From contig JAECRT010000022.1 of assembly GCA_016000085.1 (NCBI GenBank), positions 1 to 40,042 of the forward strand: a stretch of DNA of 40,042 nt, in the 5' to 3' direction. Position numbers and translations under genes: made by a program. Below, one piece after another: positions 7,805-15,901 of the stretch (the stretch's first letter is position 1; each line of letters begins with the position of its first letter). Below the pieces are notes generated by a model. That model saw only the letters and a program-made list of their open reading frames with translations. It was not told where the DNA came from and searched no databases. Origin of the DNA: Sphingomonadaceae bacterium. GTDB lineage: Bacteria; Pseudomonadota; Alphaproteobacteria; Sphingomonadales; Sphingomonadaceae.

Positions 7805-7949
7805 GTCCTGCCTTCCAAAATATAAAGCCTATGCGCCTCATAGCTATCATGGCCGTTGATGCAATCGCACCTGCGAAATTGGCGCGACTGCGACCTTTAT
7901 GACACAATGATGATAAGCGCTGTGAGCCGTCGCATCGACTATAACGATA

Positions 7950-7989
7950 GTGTCACGATCCCGACGCGAAACTGTCAACCCCATCACAT
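7950..7989 (+). promoter_or_regulatory. CTGTCA-like repeats upstream of the TonB receptor
   Basis: GTGTCAC (7950-7956) and CTGTCAA (7972-7978) are exactly 22 bp apart, twice the 11-bp period of PhoB box half-sites (consensus near CTGTCAT). The intervening (7961) and following (7983) units match poorly. They lie about 85-110 bp upstream of the receptor start. Phosphate regulation would fit the phosphodiesterase in the operon, but the match is only suggestive. The rest of 7805-8063 holds no gene. Confidence 0.25.
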
Positions 7990-8063
7990 TGCAGCGCAAC
8001 AAATGCCGCCTAATGCCCCGGCTGAACCAGACCATATCGTCGGCTCACATAGGGGGATTATCC

Positions 8064-10367
8064 ATGCGCCTGACCACTGCCCTGCTGCTCGCGTCAACCA
8101 TGCTGGTTACGGCGCCTGCCATCGCCCAGAACGCTTCGGTCGCTGCGCCGGCCGATGCCGCCGCAGACGGCGCGGACATCATTGTATTCGGTCGGGGCGA
8201 AACCCGTCAGGTGCAGGAAATCTCGGCCAAGGATCTCGTCACCCTGACACCGGGCACCAATCCGCTCAAAGCCATCGAAAAACTGCCCAGCGTCAATTTC
8301 CAGTCGGCCGACCCGTTCGGCAACTATGAATGGTCGCAGCGCATTTCGATCCGCAGCTTCAACCAGAACCAGATCGGCTTTACCTTCGACGGCATCCCGC
8401 TGGGCGACATGAGCTATGGCAACCATAACGGCCTGCACATCACGCGCGCGATCAGCAGCGAGAATATCGGTAGCGTGCGCGTGTCGCAGGGCGCTGGTTC
8501 CATCGGCACACAGGCGACCAACGCGCTGGGCGGCACGGTCGAAACCTTCTCGATGGACCCGGTCGAAGCGCTCGCCGCGCAGGGCAACCTGACCTATGGC
8601 AGCGATGAAACATGGCGTGCCTTTGCCCGCATCAACATGGGCTCCGCCGACGGCATCGCGGGCTATGTGTCCTACGCCTACGGATCGACCGACAAATATA
8701 AGGGCCAGGGCACGCAGGACCAGCATATGGGCAATGCCAAGCTCGTCATCCCTGTCGGCGATGCGAAGATCGACGGCTGGCTGAGCTATTCGGACCGCCG
8801 CGAGCAGGATTATCAGGACATGTCGAAGAGCATGTTGCGCCGCCTGGGCTATGGCTGGGATAACACCTATCCCGACTATGCCCGCGCGATCGACTATGCC
8901 GACCGCCTGAACGACGTCGACCTGGTCAGCAACAGCGGCGGATCGCCCTTCCCCGACGGTCGGTTCGACTATAGCGGCGCGCCAGTGGCCGGTGGACAGG
9001 TCTATCCCGGCAATGTCACCAGCGCCGACGACGCCTATTATGACGCGGCGGGCCTGCGCAAGGACTGGCTGGGCGCGGTCGGGATCACCACGCCGCTGGG
9101 CGACAAGGCGAACCTGAAGTTCAAGACCTATTATCACAATAACAGCGGCATGGGCCTGTGGGCGACGCCCTATACCCCCAGCCCCAACGGCACGCCCATG
9201 TCGGTCCGCACGACCGAATACGACATGGATCGGATCGGCGCGTTCGGCAGCGTCGATTTCGCCGTCGGCATCCAGAATATCACCGTGGGCGCATGGTATG
9301 AGAATAACAAATTCCATCAGGCACGCCGCTTCTACGCCTTTGCCAGCCGCACCGCGCCGGGCCTGAGCTTCCGCGAATATCCCAAGAACCCCTTCTTCAC
9401 CCAGTGGGAGTTCGATTTCACCACCAACACGTTCCAATATCATGTGCAGGACAAGATCGACCTGGGCATGGTGACGATCAATCTGGGGTGGAAGGGCTTC
9501 AAGGTCACCAACAAAGCCGAAGCGGTCGTGCAGGCCACTTTCCCCGAAGGCAAGATCAAGGCGGAAGACTGGTTTCAACCCCATGCCGGTTTCGCGGTGG
9601 AACTGAGCGAGGAAGCCGAAATATTCGGCGGTTTCACCCAGGCGACCCGCGCCTTCGCCAGCGCGACCACCACCGGCCCGTTCGGCACCAACCAGGCGAC
9701 GTTCGATGCGATCAAGGACGATCTGAAGCCCGAAGCGTCGGACACCTATGAACTGGGCCTGCGCTATCACAATCCGGTCTTCAACGGCGTGATCGGCGCT
9801 TATCTGGTGAACTTCCGCAACCGCCTGCTTTCGGTGCAAGTCGGCGCGCCGATCCAGGGGCTCGCTTCCGCTCTGCAGAATGTCGGCAATGTGCGCTCGG
9901 TCGGTTTCGAGGCGGCGGGCGACGTAAAGCTGGTCATGGGCTTTGGCGCCTATGCCTCCTACAGCTACACAAATGCGACCTATCGCGACGATGTGTTCAA
10001 CGGTGCAGGCGCGCTGGTCGCGGCGATCAAGGGCAAGACCGTGGTGGACAGCCCCAAACATATGCTGCGCGGCGAACTCAATTACGATCAGGGTCCGATC
10101 TTCGGCCGGATCAGCGCGAATTATATGTCGCGTCGCTACTTCACCTATACCAACGACCAATCGGTGCCGAGCCGGGTGATCGTGGACGCGTCGGTCGGCT
10201 ATCGCTTCACCGACAAGATCGAGATCCAGCTGAACGCGACCAACCTGTTCGACAAGAAATATGTCGGCACGATCGGGTCGGGCGGCTTTGGCAATAGCGG
10301 CGACGCGCAGACCCTGCTGGTCGGCGCGCCGCAGCAGTTCTTTGCGACGCTCAAGGCGGGGTTCTAA
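8064..10367 (+). CDS. TonB-dependent outer-membrane receptor
   Basis: This 767-residue protein has a signal peptide (MRLTTALLLASTMLVTAPAIA, cleavage before QN). A plug domain follows at about 40-170, with IRSFNQNQIGFTFDGIPLGD and a GGTVETFS end-of-plug segment, then a beta-barrel ending in the aromatic C-terminal FFATLKAGF. It imports a large or scarce substrate using TonB energy. No TonB-box sequence is obvious beyond DIIVFGR near residue 35. I chose ATG 8064 because a signal peptide begins there and AGGGGG lies upstream. The open frame extends back to a GTG at 7950. The phosphodiesterase gene starts 3 bp after the stop, so the substrate is probably a phosphate ester or a product of that enzyme. 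That is inference. Confidence 0.92.
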   Translation: MRLTTALLLASTMLVTAPAIAQNASVAAPADAAADGADIIVFGRGETRQVQEISAKDLVTLTPGTNPLKAIEKLPSVNFQSADPFGNYEWSQRISIRSFNQNQIGFTFDGIPLGDMSYGNHNGLHITRAISSENIGSVRVSQGAGSIGTQATNALGGTVETFSMDPVEALAAQGNLTYGSDETWRAFARINMGSADGIAGYVSYAYGSTDKYKGQGTQDQHMGNAKLVIPVGDAKIDGWLSYSDRREQDYQDMSKSMLRRLGYGWDNTYPDYARAIDYADRLNDVDLVSNSGGSPFPDGRFDYSGAPVAGGQVYPGNVTSADDAYYDAAGLRKDWLGAVGITTPLGDKANLKFKTYYHNNSGMGLWATPYTPSPNGTPMSVRTTEYDMDRIGAFGSVDFAVGIQNITVGAWYENNKFHQARRFYAFASRTAPGLSFREYPKNPFFTQWEFDFTTNTFQYHVQDKIDLGMVTINLGWKGFKVTNKAEAVVQATFPEGKIKAEDWFQPHAGFAVELSEEAEIFGGFTQATRAFASATTTGPFGTNQATFDAIKDDLKPEASDTYELGLRYHNPVFNGVIGAYLVNFRNRLLSVQVGAPIQGLASALQNVGNVRSVGFEAAGDVKLVMGFGAYASYSYTNATYRDDVFNGAGALVAAIKGKTVVDSPKHMLRGELNYDQGPIFGRISANYMSRRYFTYTNDQSVPSRVIVDASVGYRFTDKIEIQLNATNLFDKKYVGTIGSGGFGNSGDAQTLLVGAPQQFFATLKAGF

Positions 10368-10370
10368 CCC

Positions 10371-11714
10371 ATGAAGAAGGCCGCGCTTTTCGCCTCCGTC
10401 CTGGCCGCGCTCTTGCCCAGCGTGGCGTTGGCGGAGCCGGTACTGCTCATCTCGATCGACGGGCTGCGGCCCGGCGACGTGATGGAAGCGGACAAGCGCG
10501 GCCTTTCCATTCCCAATCTGCGCCGCTTCCTGACACAGGGCGCCCATGCGTCGGGCGTGACCGGCGTGCTGCCGACCCTGACCTACCCCAGCCATACGAC
10601 GTTGATGACCGGCGCTTCGCCCGCCAAACATGGCGTCGTCGCCAACAACACATTCGATCCGACCGGCATCAACCAGGGCGGCTGGTATTGGTATGCACAG
10701 GACATCAAGGTGCCGACCCTGTGGGAGGCCGCGAGCAAGGCGGGCCTGACCACCGGCAATATCCACTGGCCGGTCAGCGTAGCAGCCAAGGGCGTGACCT
10801 GGAACCTGCCGCAAATCTGGCGCACCGGCCATCCCGACGACGCCAAGCTGCTGAACGCGCTGGCGACGCCGGGCATCAAGGCCGAGCTGGAGGCCAAGGT
10901 TGGCGCGCCCTATGCCATGGGCATTGATGAAAGCCTGCCCGGCGACCAGATGCGCGGGCGCTTCGCCGTCACCATGATCGCCGCGCACCAGCCGCAATTC
11001 CTGACCGTCTATCTCACCGCGCTCGACCATGAGCAGCATGAGAAGGGACCGGACACACCCGCCGCCAAAGCGGTGCTGGAAAAGATCGACGCCATTGTCG
11101 GCGATCTGGTCGCCGCCGAAATGAAGGCGCACCCCGATGCGGTGATCGCTTTGGTCAGCGACCATGGGTTCGAAGCGACACACAGCGCCATCAACCTCTA
11201 TCGCCCCTTCATCGACGCAGGCTTCATCACGCTGGACAAGGACGGCAAGGTCGCGTCCTGGCTGGCGATGCCGTGGATCGCGGGCGGATCGGCGGCGATC
11301 ATGCTGTCGCGGCCCGACGATGCGGCCATCGCGGCACGGGTCAAAGCGCTGCTCGACAGGCTGGCCGCCAATCCCGCCAATGGCATTGCGGCGGTGGCGG
11401 ACAAGGCGCAGGTCGCAGCCATGGGTGGCAACCCGCAAGCCGCTTATTATCTGAACCTCGCCCCCGGTTTCGTGACCGACATCTATCGCGGCCCGACCGC
11501 GCCTTTGCTGAGCCGCAGTTCGGTCAAGGGCATGCACGGTTATTTCCCCGGCCCCGCCAACCTGCAAGCGACGCTGATGCTGATGGGCAAGGGCGTGGCC
11601 AAGGCCAAAGATCTGGGACAGGTCGACATGCGCGCCATCGCGCCGACGCTGGCGAAGATCATGGGGGCGGCCCTGCCCGACGCGGAAAAGGACGCGATCG
11701 ACCTCACTCGCTGA
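10371..11714 (+). CDS. secreted ectonucleotide pyrophosphatase/phosphodiesterase (NPP) family
   Basis: This 447-residue member of the alkaline phosphatase superfamily has a signal peptide (residues 1-21, ending VALA). Metal and nucleophile residues are visible: D30 in LLISIDGLRPG, the probable nucleophile T71 in PTLTYPSHTTLMTG, N92, D219 and H223 in LDHEQHEKG, D264-H265 in LVSDHGF, and H389 in KGMHGYFPG. This set is typical of NPP enzymes, which cleave phosphodiester or pyrophosphate bonds. It should act in the periplasm, releasing nucleotides, phosphomonoesters or phosphate. It is co-transcribed with the TonB receptor immediately upstream. Confidence 0.9.
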   Translation: MKKAALFASVLAALLPSVALAEPVLLISIDGLRPGDVMEADKRGLSIPNLRRFLTQGAHASGVTGVLPTLTYPSHTTLMTGASPAKHGVVANNTFDPTGINQGGWYWYAQDIKVPTLWEAASKAGLTTGNIHWPVSVAAKGVTWNLPQIWRTGHPDDAKLLNALATPGIKAELEAKVGAPYAMGIDESLPGDQMRGRFAVTMIAAHQPQFLTVYLTALDHEQHEKGPDTPAAKAVLEKIDAIVGDLVAAEMKAHPDAVIALVSDHGFEATHSAINLYRPFIDAGFITLDKDGKVASWLAMPWIAGGSAAIMLSRPDDAAIAARVKALLDRLAANPANGIAAVADKAQVAAMGGNPQAAYYLNLAPGFVTDIYRGPTAPLLSRSSVKGMHGYFPGPANLQATLMLMGKGVAKAKDLGQVDMRAIAPTLAKIMGAALPDAEKDAIDLTR

Positions 11715-11799
11715 GGCAACGGAGCGTTTCCGGGCCAGCGATGGACTTCGTTGCGCAGGCGGCATAGCGTTCCGGGCAATCCATCACCACGGGGTCGCC

Positions 11800-13035
11800 A
11801 TGCCACGCTACAGCCTGACCGCCATCATCCTGCACTGGGCGATTGCTGCCCTGCTCGCTTTCCAGATCAGCGTCGGCTGGGCGCTGGAGGGGCTGGGTGC
11901 GCATGGCTTCGCCCTCTACCAACTGCACAAGTCGGTCGGGATCACAATCCTGCTCCTGACGCTGGTGCGGATCGGCGTGCGCTATTGGAAGCCGCGCCCG
12001 CCCAAGCTGGAGGGCGGATGGCAGGGCGCGCTGGCGTCGGGCGTGCATGTCGGCCTCTATGCCTTCATGCTGGGCGCGCCGCTGACCGGATGGGCGCTGG
12101 TGTCGACCGCGAAGGTCAAGGTGCCAACGCTGCTGTTTGGTATCCTGCCTCTGCCCCATCTGCCGCTGCCTGCGTCCACGCATGGTCTGGCGGAAAATGG
12201 CCATGGGCTGATCGCCTGGTTGGGCATCGCCCTGTTCCTGTTGCACGTCGCGGGCGCACTGCGCCATCATCTGCTGATCCGCGACGGGCTGATCTGGCGG
12301 ATGATTCCGGGTCGTTCGACCGCGCTGCTGGTGGGCCTGCCTGCGCTGATTCTATTGGGCTTCGTCGCCGGACGGGTGATCCTGCCCACGCCGCGCCCCG
12401 CGCAAACCGCTGCCGCGCCCATAGCGGTGGAGGAACCGGAAGCCCTGCCCGCACCGGCCGTCAACGCAGTGGAAGCGACCCTGCCCGACAGCGCCGCCAT
12501 CGCGGACAACAGCGCCGCCGCGCAACCAGAGGAACCGGTCGGCCCGCCCCCGACCTGGACGGTGCAGCCTGGCGGCCGGATCGGCTTTGCCGTGGGCAAT
12601 GATGGCGAAACGATCAGCGGCAGTTTCGGCAAATGGACGGCCAGCATCGTGATGGACCCCGACCATCCCGACAGCGCCGACATTCGCGTGTCGATCGACA
12701 TGGCCAGCGCCAGCGTGGGCGATGCATATAAGGACGGGATGCTGCCGGGCGACGAATTTTTCGGCGTGGCCGCGCACCCCACTGCCACGTTCACCGCGAA
12801 GGGCGCGGAGGCGACCGGCCCCAACAGCTATCGGGCGCACGGCACGCTAACGATCAAGGGGGTCACCAAGCCGCAGAGCATCCGCTTCACTCTTTCGGGG
12901 GCAGGCAAGACCCGCAAGGTCAGCGGCGGAGCCACCATCGCCCGCGCACCCTTTGGCGTGGGCAATGGCGACAGCAGCACCGGGCTGGACCCCAAAGTCA
13001 GTCTGACCTTTGGTTTCACGGCCAAAACGCCATAG
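11800..13035 (+). CDS. cytochrome b561 - YceI fusion protein
   Basis: This 411-residue protein joins two domains. Residues 1-195 form a cytochrome b561 membrane domain with about five helices and candidate haem histidines H12 (ILHWAI), H43 (YQLHKSVG) and H149 (LFLLHVAGALRHH). Residues 196-250 are an Ala/Pro/Glu linker. Residues 250-411 form a YceI domain, with VGNDGETISGSFGKW, ADIRVSIDMASASVGD, DEFFGVAAHPTATF and GTLTIKGVTKP, which binds polyprenyl or similar lipids. It should sit in the inner membrane with YceI in the periplasm, possibly passing electrons to a quinone-like ligand. Its stop codon is one base from that of the convergent ompW. Confidence 0.9.
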   Translation: MPRYSLTAIILHWAIAALLAFQISVGWALEGLGAHGFALYQLHKSVGITILLLTLVRIGVRYWKPRPPKLEGGWQGALASGVHVGLYAFMLGAPLTGWALVSTAKVKVPTLLFGILPLPHLPLPASTHGLAENGHGLIAWLGIALFLLHVAGALRHHLLIRDGLIWRMIPGRSTALLVGLPALILLGFVAGRVILPTPRPAQTAAAPIAVEEPEALPAPAVNAVEATLPDSAAIADNSAAAQPEEPVGPPPTWTVQPGGRIGFAVGNDGETISGSFGKWTASIVMDPDHPDSADIRVSIDMASASVGDAYKDGMLPGDEFFGVAAHPTATFTAKGAEATGPNSYRAHGTLTIKGVTKPQSIRFTLSGAGKTRKVSGGATIARAPFGVGNGDSSTGLDPKVSLTFGFTAKTP

Positions 13036-13036
13036 G

Positions 13037-13699
13037 TCAGAAGCGCATTCCGACCCCGACGCCGAACACCAGCGGGTCAAGGCTGACCTTAACCTTCTGA
13101 ACCCCTGCGGCCGTGGTCGCCAGCCGCGCCGTGGTGTCGATGTCGATATATTTGACGTCGAGGTTCAGGAACAGCCTGTCGGTCAGGTCGATGTCGACGC
13201 CCGCCTGCGCGGCCCAGCCGAAGCTGTCGGACAGATGCACCTTCGTGCCCCCTACCGCGCCCTCCAGCGCGGATGACGCCTTGCTGTTGAAGAAGATCGT
13301 ATAGTTCAGTCCCGCACCGACATAGGGCCGCACATGCCCGTCAGGCGCGAAATGATATTGCGCCGTCAGCGTGGGTGGCAACGCGTTGGTGCCGGCCAGC
13401 TTGCCGATCGATCCGGTGGTGCCGGTGACGCCGCTCACCGTATGGCGGCTGGTCGCGGCGATCAGTTCGAAACCGACATGATTGGTCGCCATATAGGTGA
13501 TGTCGATTTCTGGCGTGATCGTGTCGTTCACCTTCACCTTTTCACCCTGAAAAGCAGGCAGCACGCTGCCGCTCTTTTCATTGGGCGCGACCATGATGCC
13601 GCGCAGGCGGACGAGAATGTCGCCTTGCGCGGCCTGCGCCGGGGCAGCGATCGTCATAACGGTAGCGGCTGCGCACAGCAGGACGGTCTTGATGGTCAT
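13037..13699 (-). CDS. ompW: OmpW family outer-membrane protein
   Basis: This 220-residue protein has a signal peptide (residues 1-23, ending AQA). It then shows the OmpW pattern: GDILVRLRGIMVAPNEKSG, EIDITYMATNHVGFELIA, PPTLTAQYHFAP, RPYVGAGLNYTIFF, FGWAAQAGVDIDLTDRLFLNLDVKYI and a C-terminal aromatic GVGVGMRF. OmpW forms a narrow 8-stranded barrel for hydrophobic molecules. GGGAG lies 7 bases before the ATG. In several proteobacteria ompW responds to oxygen through FNR-type regulators, and two FNR-like boxes lie just upstream, shared with the divergent hemN. Confidence 0.9.
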   Translation of the reverse strand: MTIKTVLLCAAATVMTIAAPAQAAQGDILVRLRGIMVAPNEKSGSVLPAFQGEKVKVNDTITPEIDITYMATNHVGFELIAATSRHTVSGVTGTTGSIGKLAGTNALPPTLTAQYHFAPDGHVRPYVGAGLNYTIFFNSKASSALEGAVGGTKVHLSDSFGWAAQAGVDIDLTDRLFLNLDVKYIDIDTTARLATTAAGVQKVKVSLDPLVFGVGVGMRF

Positions 13700-13753
13700 G
13701 GATGGTCTCCCTTTCTGATGGGGTCATCCTGCTTGGTGCGGCGCGGCTTTGCA

Positions 13754-13767
13754 TTGATCGGGCGCAA
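13754..13767. promoter_or_regulatory. FNR/FixK-like box 1
   Basis: TTGATCGGGCGCAA matches the FNR-family layout TTGAT-N4-(A/G)TCAA, with CGCAA as the second half-site, a variant that occurs in alphaproteobacterial FnrL sites. Its centre is about 61 bp from the ompW start codon. Binding at the usual -41.5 would therefore give a leader of about 20 bases containing the ompW ribosome-binding site. Confidence 0.4.
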
Positions 13768-13775
13768 GGCGATAT

Positions 13776-13789
13776 TTGACCTGGCGCAA
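13776..13789. promoter_or_regulatory. FNR/FixK-like box 2
   Basis: TTGACCTGGCGCAA is a second site of the same layout, centred 22 bp from box 1, about two helical turns. It lies 41 bp upstream of the hemN start. A regulator at -41.5 on this box would give an almost leaderless hemN transcript, whereas box 1 at -41.5 would give a leader of about 22 bases. Confidence 0.4.
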
Positions 13790-13823
13790 TGCGGCGGGCG
13801 GGCCGGGATGCCATGCAGGCGGC

Positions 13824-15131
13824 ATGTGGACCTATCATCCCGACCTGCTCGCCCGGCCCGTGCCGCGCTACACCAGCTATCCCACCGCCGCGCAGTTCAG
13901 CGGCGATGTCGGCGCGGCGGACCTGGCCGCGCGGCTGGACGGGTTGGCGGCGGACACACCGCTCTCGCTCTATGTCCACATCCCCTATTGCCACGACATC
14001 TGCTGGTATTGCGGCTGCAACACCGGCGCAGCGAACCGAGAACAGCGGCTGACCGCCTATGTCGAGGCGTTGGAGCAGGAAATCGCGCTGGTCGCCGCGC
14101 GGCTGGGTGGACGGGGTCGGGTCGCGCGCATCGCCTTTGGTGGCGGCAGCCCCAACAGCCTGCCGCTGGTCGATTTCGTCCGGCTGATGCAGCATATTCT
14201 GCGCTGCTTCGATGCGCATGATGCGCAGATTTCGGTCGAGCTGGACCCGCGCCGCCTCGACACGGCGTGGATCGATGCGATGGCGGCCATGGGGGTGGAT
14301 CGCGTCAATCTGGGCGTCCAGACGTTCAGCCCGCATGTCCAGACCCGCATCGGCCGCATCCAGCCGCTCGACATGGTGGAACATGCGGTCGTGCAACTGG
14401 ATCGGGCGAACATCGCCACCGGATTCGACCTGATGTACGGCCTGCCGGGTCAGTCGCCAGAGGATCTGACGGCGACGCTGGACGCCAGCATCGCTATGGC
14501 GCCCGCGCGCATAGCCCTGTTCGGCTATGCCCATATGCCGCGCCTGCTGCCCCGCCAGCGCCGGATCGACGCAGCCGACCTGCCGGGGCTGGAGGCGCGC
14601 TTCGCCATGGCGGCGGCAGGGCATGACCGGCTGACGCAGGCGGGCTATCGCGCGATCGGCTTCGACCATTTTGCCCTGCCCGGCGATGGTCTGGCCCGCG
14701 CCGCCGACGACGGGCAGTTACGCCGCAATTTTCAGGGCTTCACCGATGATCCAGCCGAAGTGCTGATCGGTCTTGGCGCCAGCGCCATCAGCCAGCTTCC
14801 CGACTTGATCGTCCAGAATGAAAAGCAGGCCGGACCCTATCGCCAGCGGATCGAGGCCGGGCTTCTATCGGCAACGCGCGGGGTCATGCGGTCGGCGGAC
14901 GACCAGCGACGCGGGCGCATCATCGAAACCCTGCTGTGTCAGGGCGAAGTGCAGCTGGGTGCGACCGATCCGACGCCCGACCTGTCCCGCTTCGCCACGC
15001 TGGGGCTGGTGCGGCTGAGCGAAGGGCGCGTGGCGCTGACCCGCGACGCCTTGCCCTACGCCCGTAGCATCGCGGCCTGTTTCGACCGCTATCTCGAACC
15101 GCAGGAACAACGGTTCAGCCATGCGGTCTAG
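13824..15131 (+). CDS. hemN: oxygen-independent coproporphyrinogen III oxidase
   Basis: This 435-residue radical-SAM enzyme converts coproporphyrinogen III to protoporphyrinogen IX without oxygen. The 4Fe-4S/SAM motif is HIPYCHDICWYCGCNTG (C56, C60, C63). PRYTSYPTA at 14-22 is the characteristic HemN N-terminus, and GFDLMYGLPGQS near 205 and YGHMPR-like FGYAHMPR near 235 follow. This set separates true HemN from HemW-type proteins. I used ATG 13824. The longer frame starts with a TTG inside FNR-like box 2. The last 11 bases overlap the next small gene. Confidence 0.93.
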   Translation: MWTYHPDLLARPVPRYTSYPTAAQFSGDVGAADLAARLDGLAADTPLSLYVHIPYCHDICWYCGCNTGAANREQRLTAYVEALEQEIALVAARLGGRGRVARIAFGGGSPNSLPLVDFVRLMQHILRCFDAHDAQISVELDPRRLDTAWIDAMAAMGVDRVNLGVQTFSPHVQTRIGRIQPLDMVEHAVVQLDRANIATGFDLMYGLPGQSPEDLTATLDASIAMAPARIALFGYAHMPRLLPRQRRIDAADLPGLEARFAMAAAGHDRLTQAGYRAIGFDHFALPGDGLARAADDGQLRRNFQGFTDDPAEVLIGLGASAISQLPDLIVQNEKQAGPYRQRIEAGLLSATRGVMRSADDQRRGRIIETLLCQGEVQLGATDPTPDLSRFATLGLVRLSEGRVALTRDALPYARSIAACFDRYLEPQEQRFSHAV

Positions 15132-15312
15132 CGCCGCCTTTGCCGGGCTGCTTGCCTGCCTCGTGCTGAATCTGCCAGCGCGCCCCGCCGACGCGTCACG
15201 CTGGTATTGCGGGGCAGGCCAATGGACGCCCCCCTGGCTGCCGCAACCCGCACCTGAACGCCATGACCTGAGCTGCCATCTGCTGGCCGGGTGCCGCCGC
15301 GAGGATTGTTGA
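15121..15312 (+). CDS. small secreted cysteine-containing protein (hypothetical)
   Basis: This 63-residue frame starts at an ATG inside the last codons of hemN. It has a signal-peptide-like N-terminus (FAGLLACLVLNLPARPADA), then a short mature part of about 38 residues with four cysteines (WYCGAG, LSCHLL, AGCRREDC). No ribosome-binding site is needed if it is translated by coupling from hemN. I do not recognise the family. The cysteines suggest disulfides or metal binding. Confidence 0.45.
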   Translation: MRSSAAFAGLLACLVLNLPARPADASRWYCGAGQWTPPWLPQPAPERHDLSCHLLAGCRREDC

Positions 15313-15416
15313 GCCAGACCGTTGCGGGCACCCGTCCATTTGATTGGACAAATAGCCCGGAAAACGGCACTATTCCGGCACTTTATCACTCAGTTTGTTG
15401 CCGGGAATTCCAAACG

Positions 15417-15779
15417 ATGCGCGCGTTGATGATCGCGGTGGCGGCTCTTGTCGCGACACCGGCGCCTGCGGCTCCCCCCACGGCAGGTTCGGGGGCCTTC
15501 ATGTTTGAAAGCGGCACCAGCCTGCTGGCCAAATGCCGCAACAAAGCGCCCGAATATTCGCTGGCTTGCACCGCCTATATCGTGGGCGTGGTCGATGGCA
15601 TCCGTAAGGACATGTTCATCGGCCGAGGGCGGCCAGTCTGTTGGCCTGACCATATGAGTGCGGACCAGGTACGCACCATCGTCGTTGCCTATCTGGAAAA
15701 ATGGCCGGACCAGCGACACGGCGCCGCGTCGGTGCTGGTCAGTGTGGCGCTCAACGGTCGATACCCCTGCGAGAAATAG
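15417..15779 (+). CDS. Rap1a/Tai family protein, secreted
   Basis: This 120-residue protein has a signal peptide (residues 1-19, ending APAA) and a mature domain with ESGTSLLAKCRNKAPEYSLACTAYIVGVVDGIRKD, a VCWPDHMSADQVRTIVVAYLE segment and a terminal VALNGRYPC. The spacing of the four cysteines and the YIxGVxDG motif match the Rap1a immunity family. Rap1a proteins protect against type VI amidase effectors in some bacteria, but many homologues stand alone. No effector or T6SS gene lies nearby, so an immunity role is not supported here. I used ATG 15417, where the signal peptide begins. Confidence 0.75.
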   Translation: MRALMIAVAALVATPAPAAPPTAGSGAFMFESGTSLLAKCRNKAPEYSLACTAYIVGVVDGIRKDMFIGRGRPVCWPDHMSADQVRTIVVAYLEKWPDQRHGAASVLVSVALNGRYPCEK

Positions 15780-15782
15780 CGC

Positions 15783-15801
15783 GTCGATCAGACTGATCGA
15801 C
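15783..15801. repeat. short inverted repeat after the Rap1a-family gene
   Basis: GTCGATCA (15783-15790) and TGATCGAC (15794-15801) form an 8-bp stem with a 3-base loop directly after the stop codon and about 100 bp upstream of the DAHP synthase. No U-run follows. It could be a weak terminator or an operator. Confidence 0.3.
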
Positions 15802-15901
15802 ACAATGATTGCGTCTAACCGGCTGCAAACCGCTATGATCTTGCCTTGAACGGCGCATCGGCGTACGTGCGGCGCCTATTTTACTAGCAAGGAGACTCGT
15901 T

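Noticed and set aside
8094-11765. A 1223-codon open frame on the minus strand opposite the TonB receptor and phosphodiesterase
   Set aside because: It mirrors two well-supported genes with clear family motifs, has no domain I recognise and is rich in Arg, His, Ala and Gly as expected of GC-rich antisense frames.
15417-15779. A toxin-immunity module centred on the Rap1a-family gene
   Set aside because: No candidate toxin, amidase or secretion gene lies within reach on either side.
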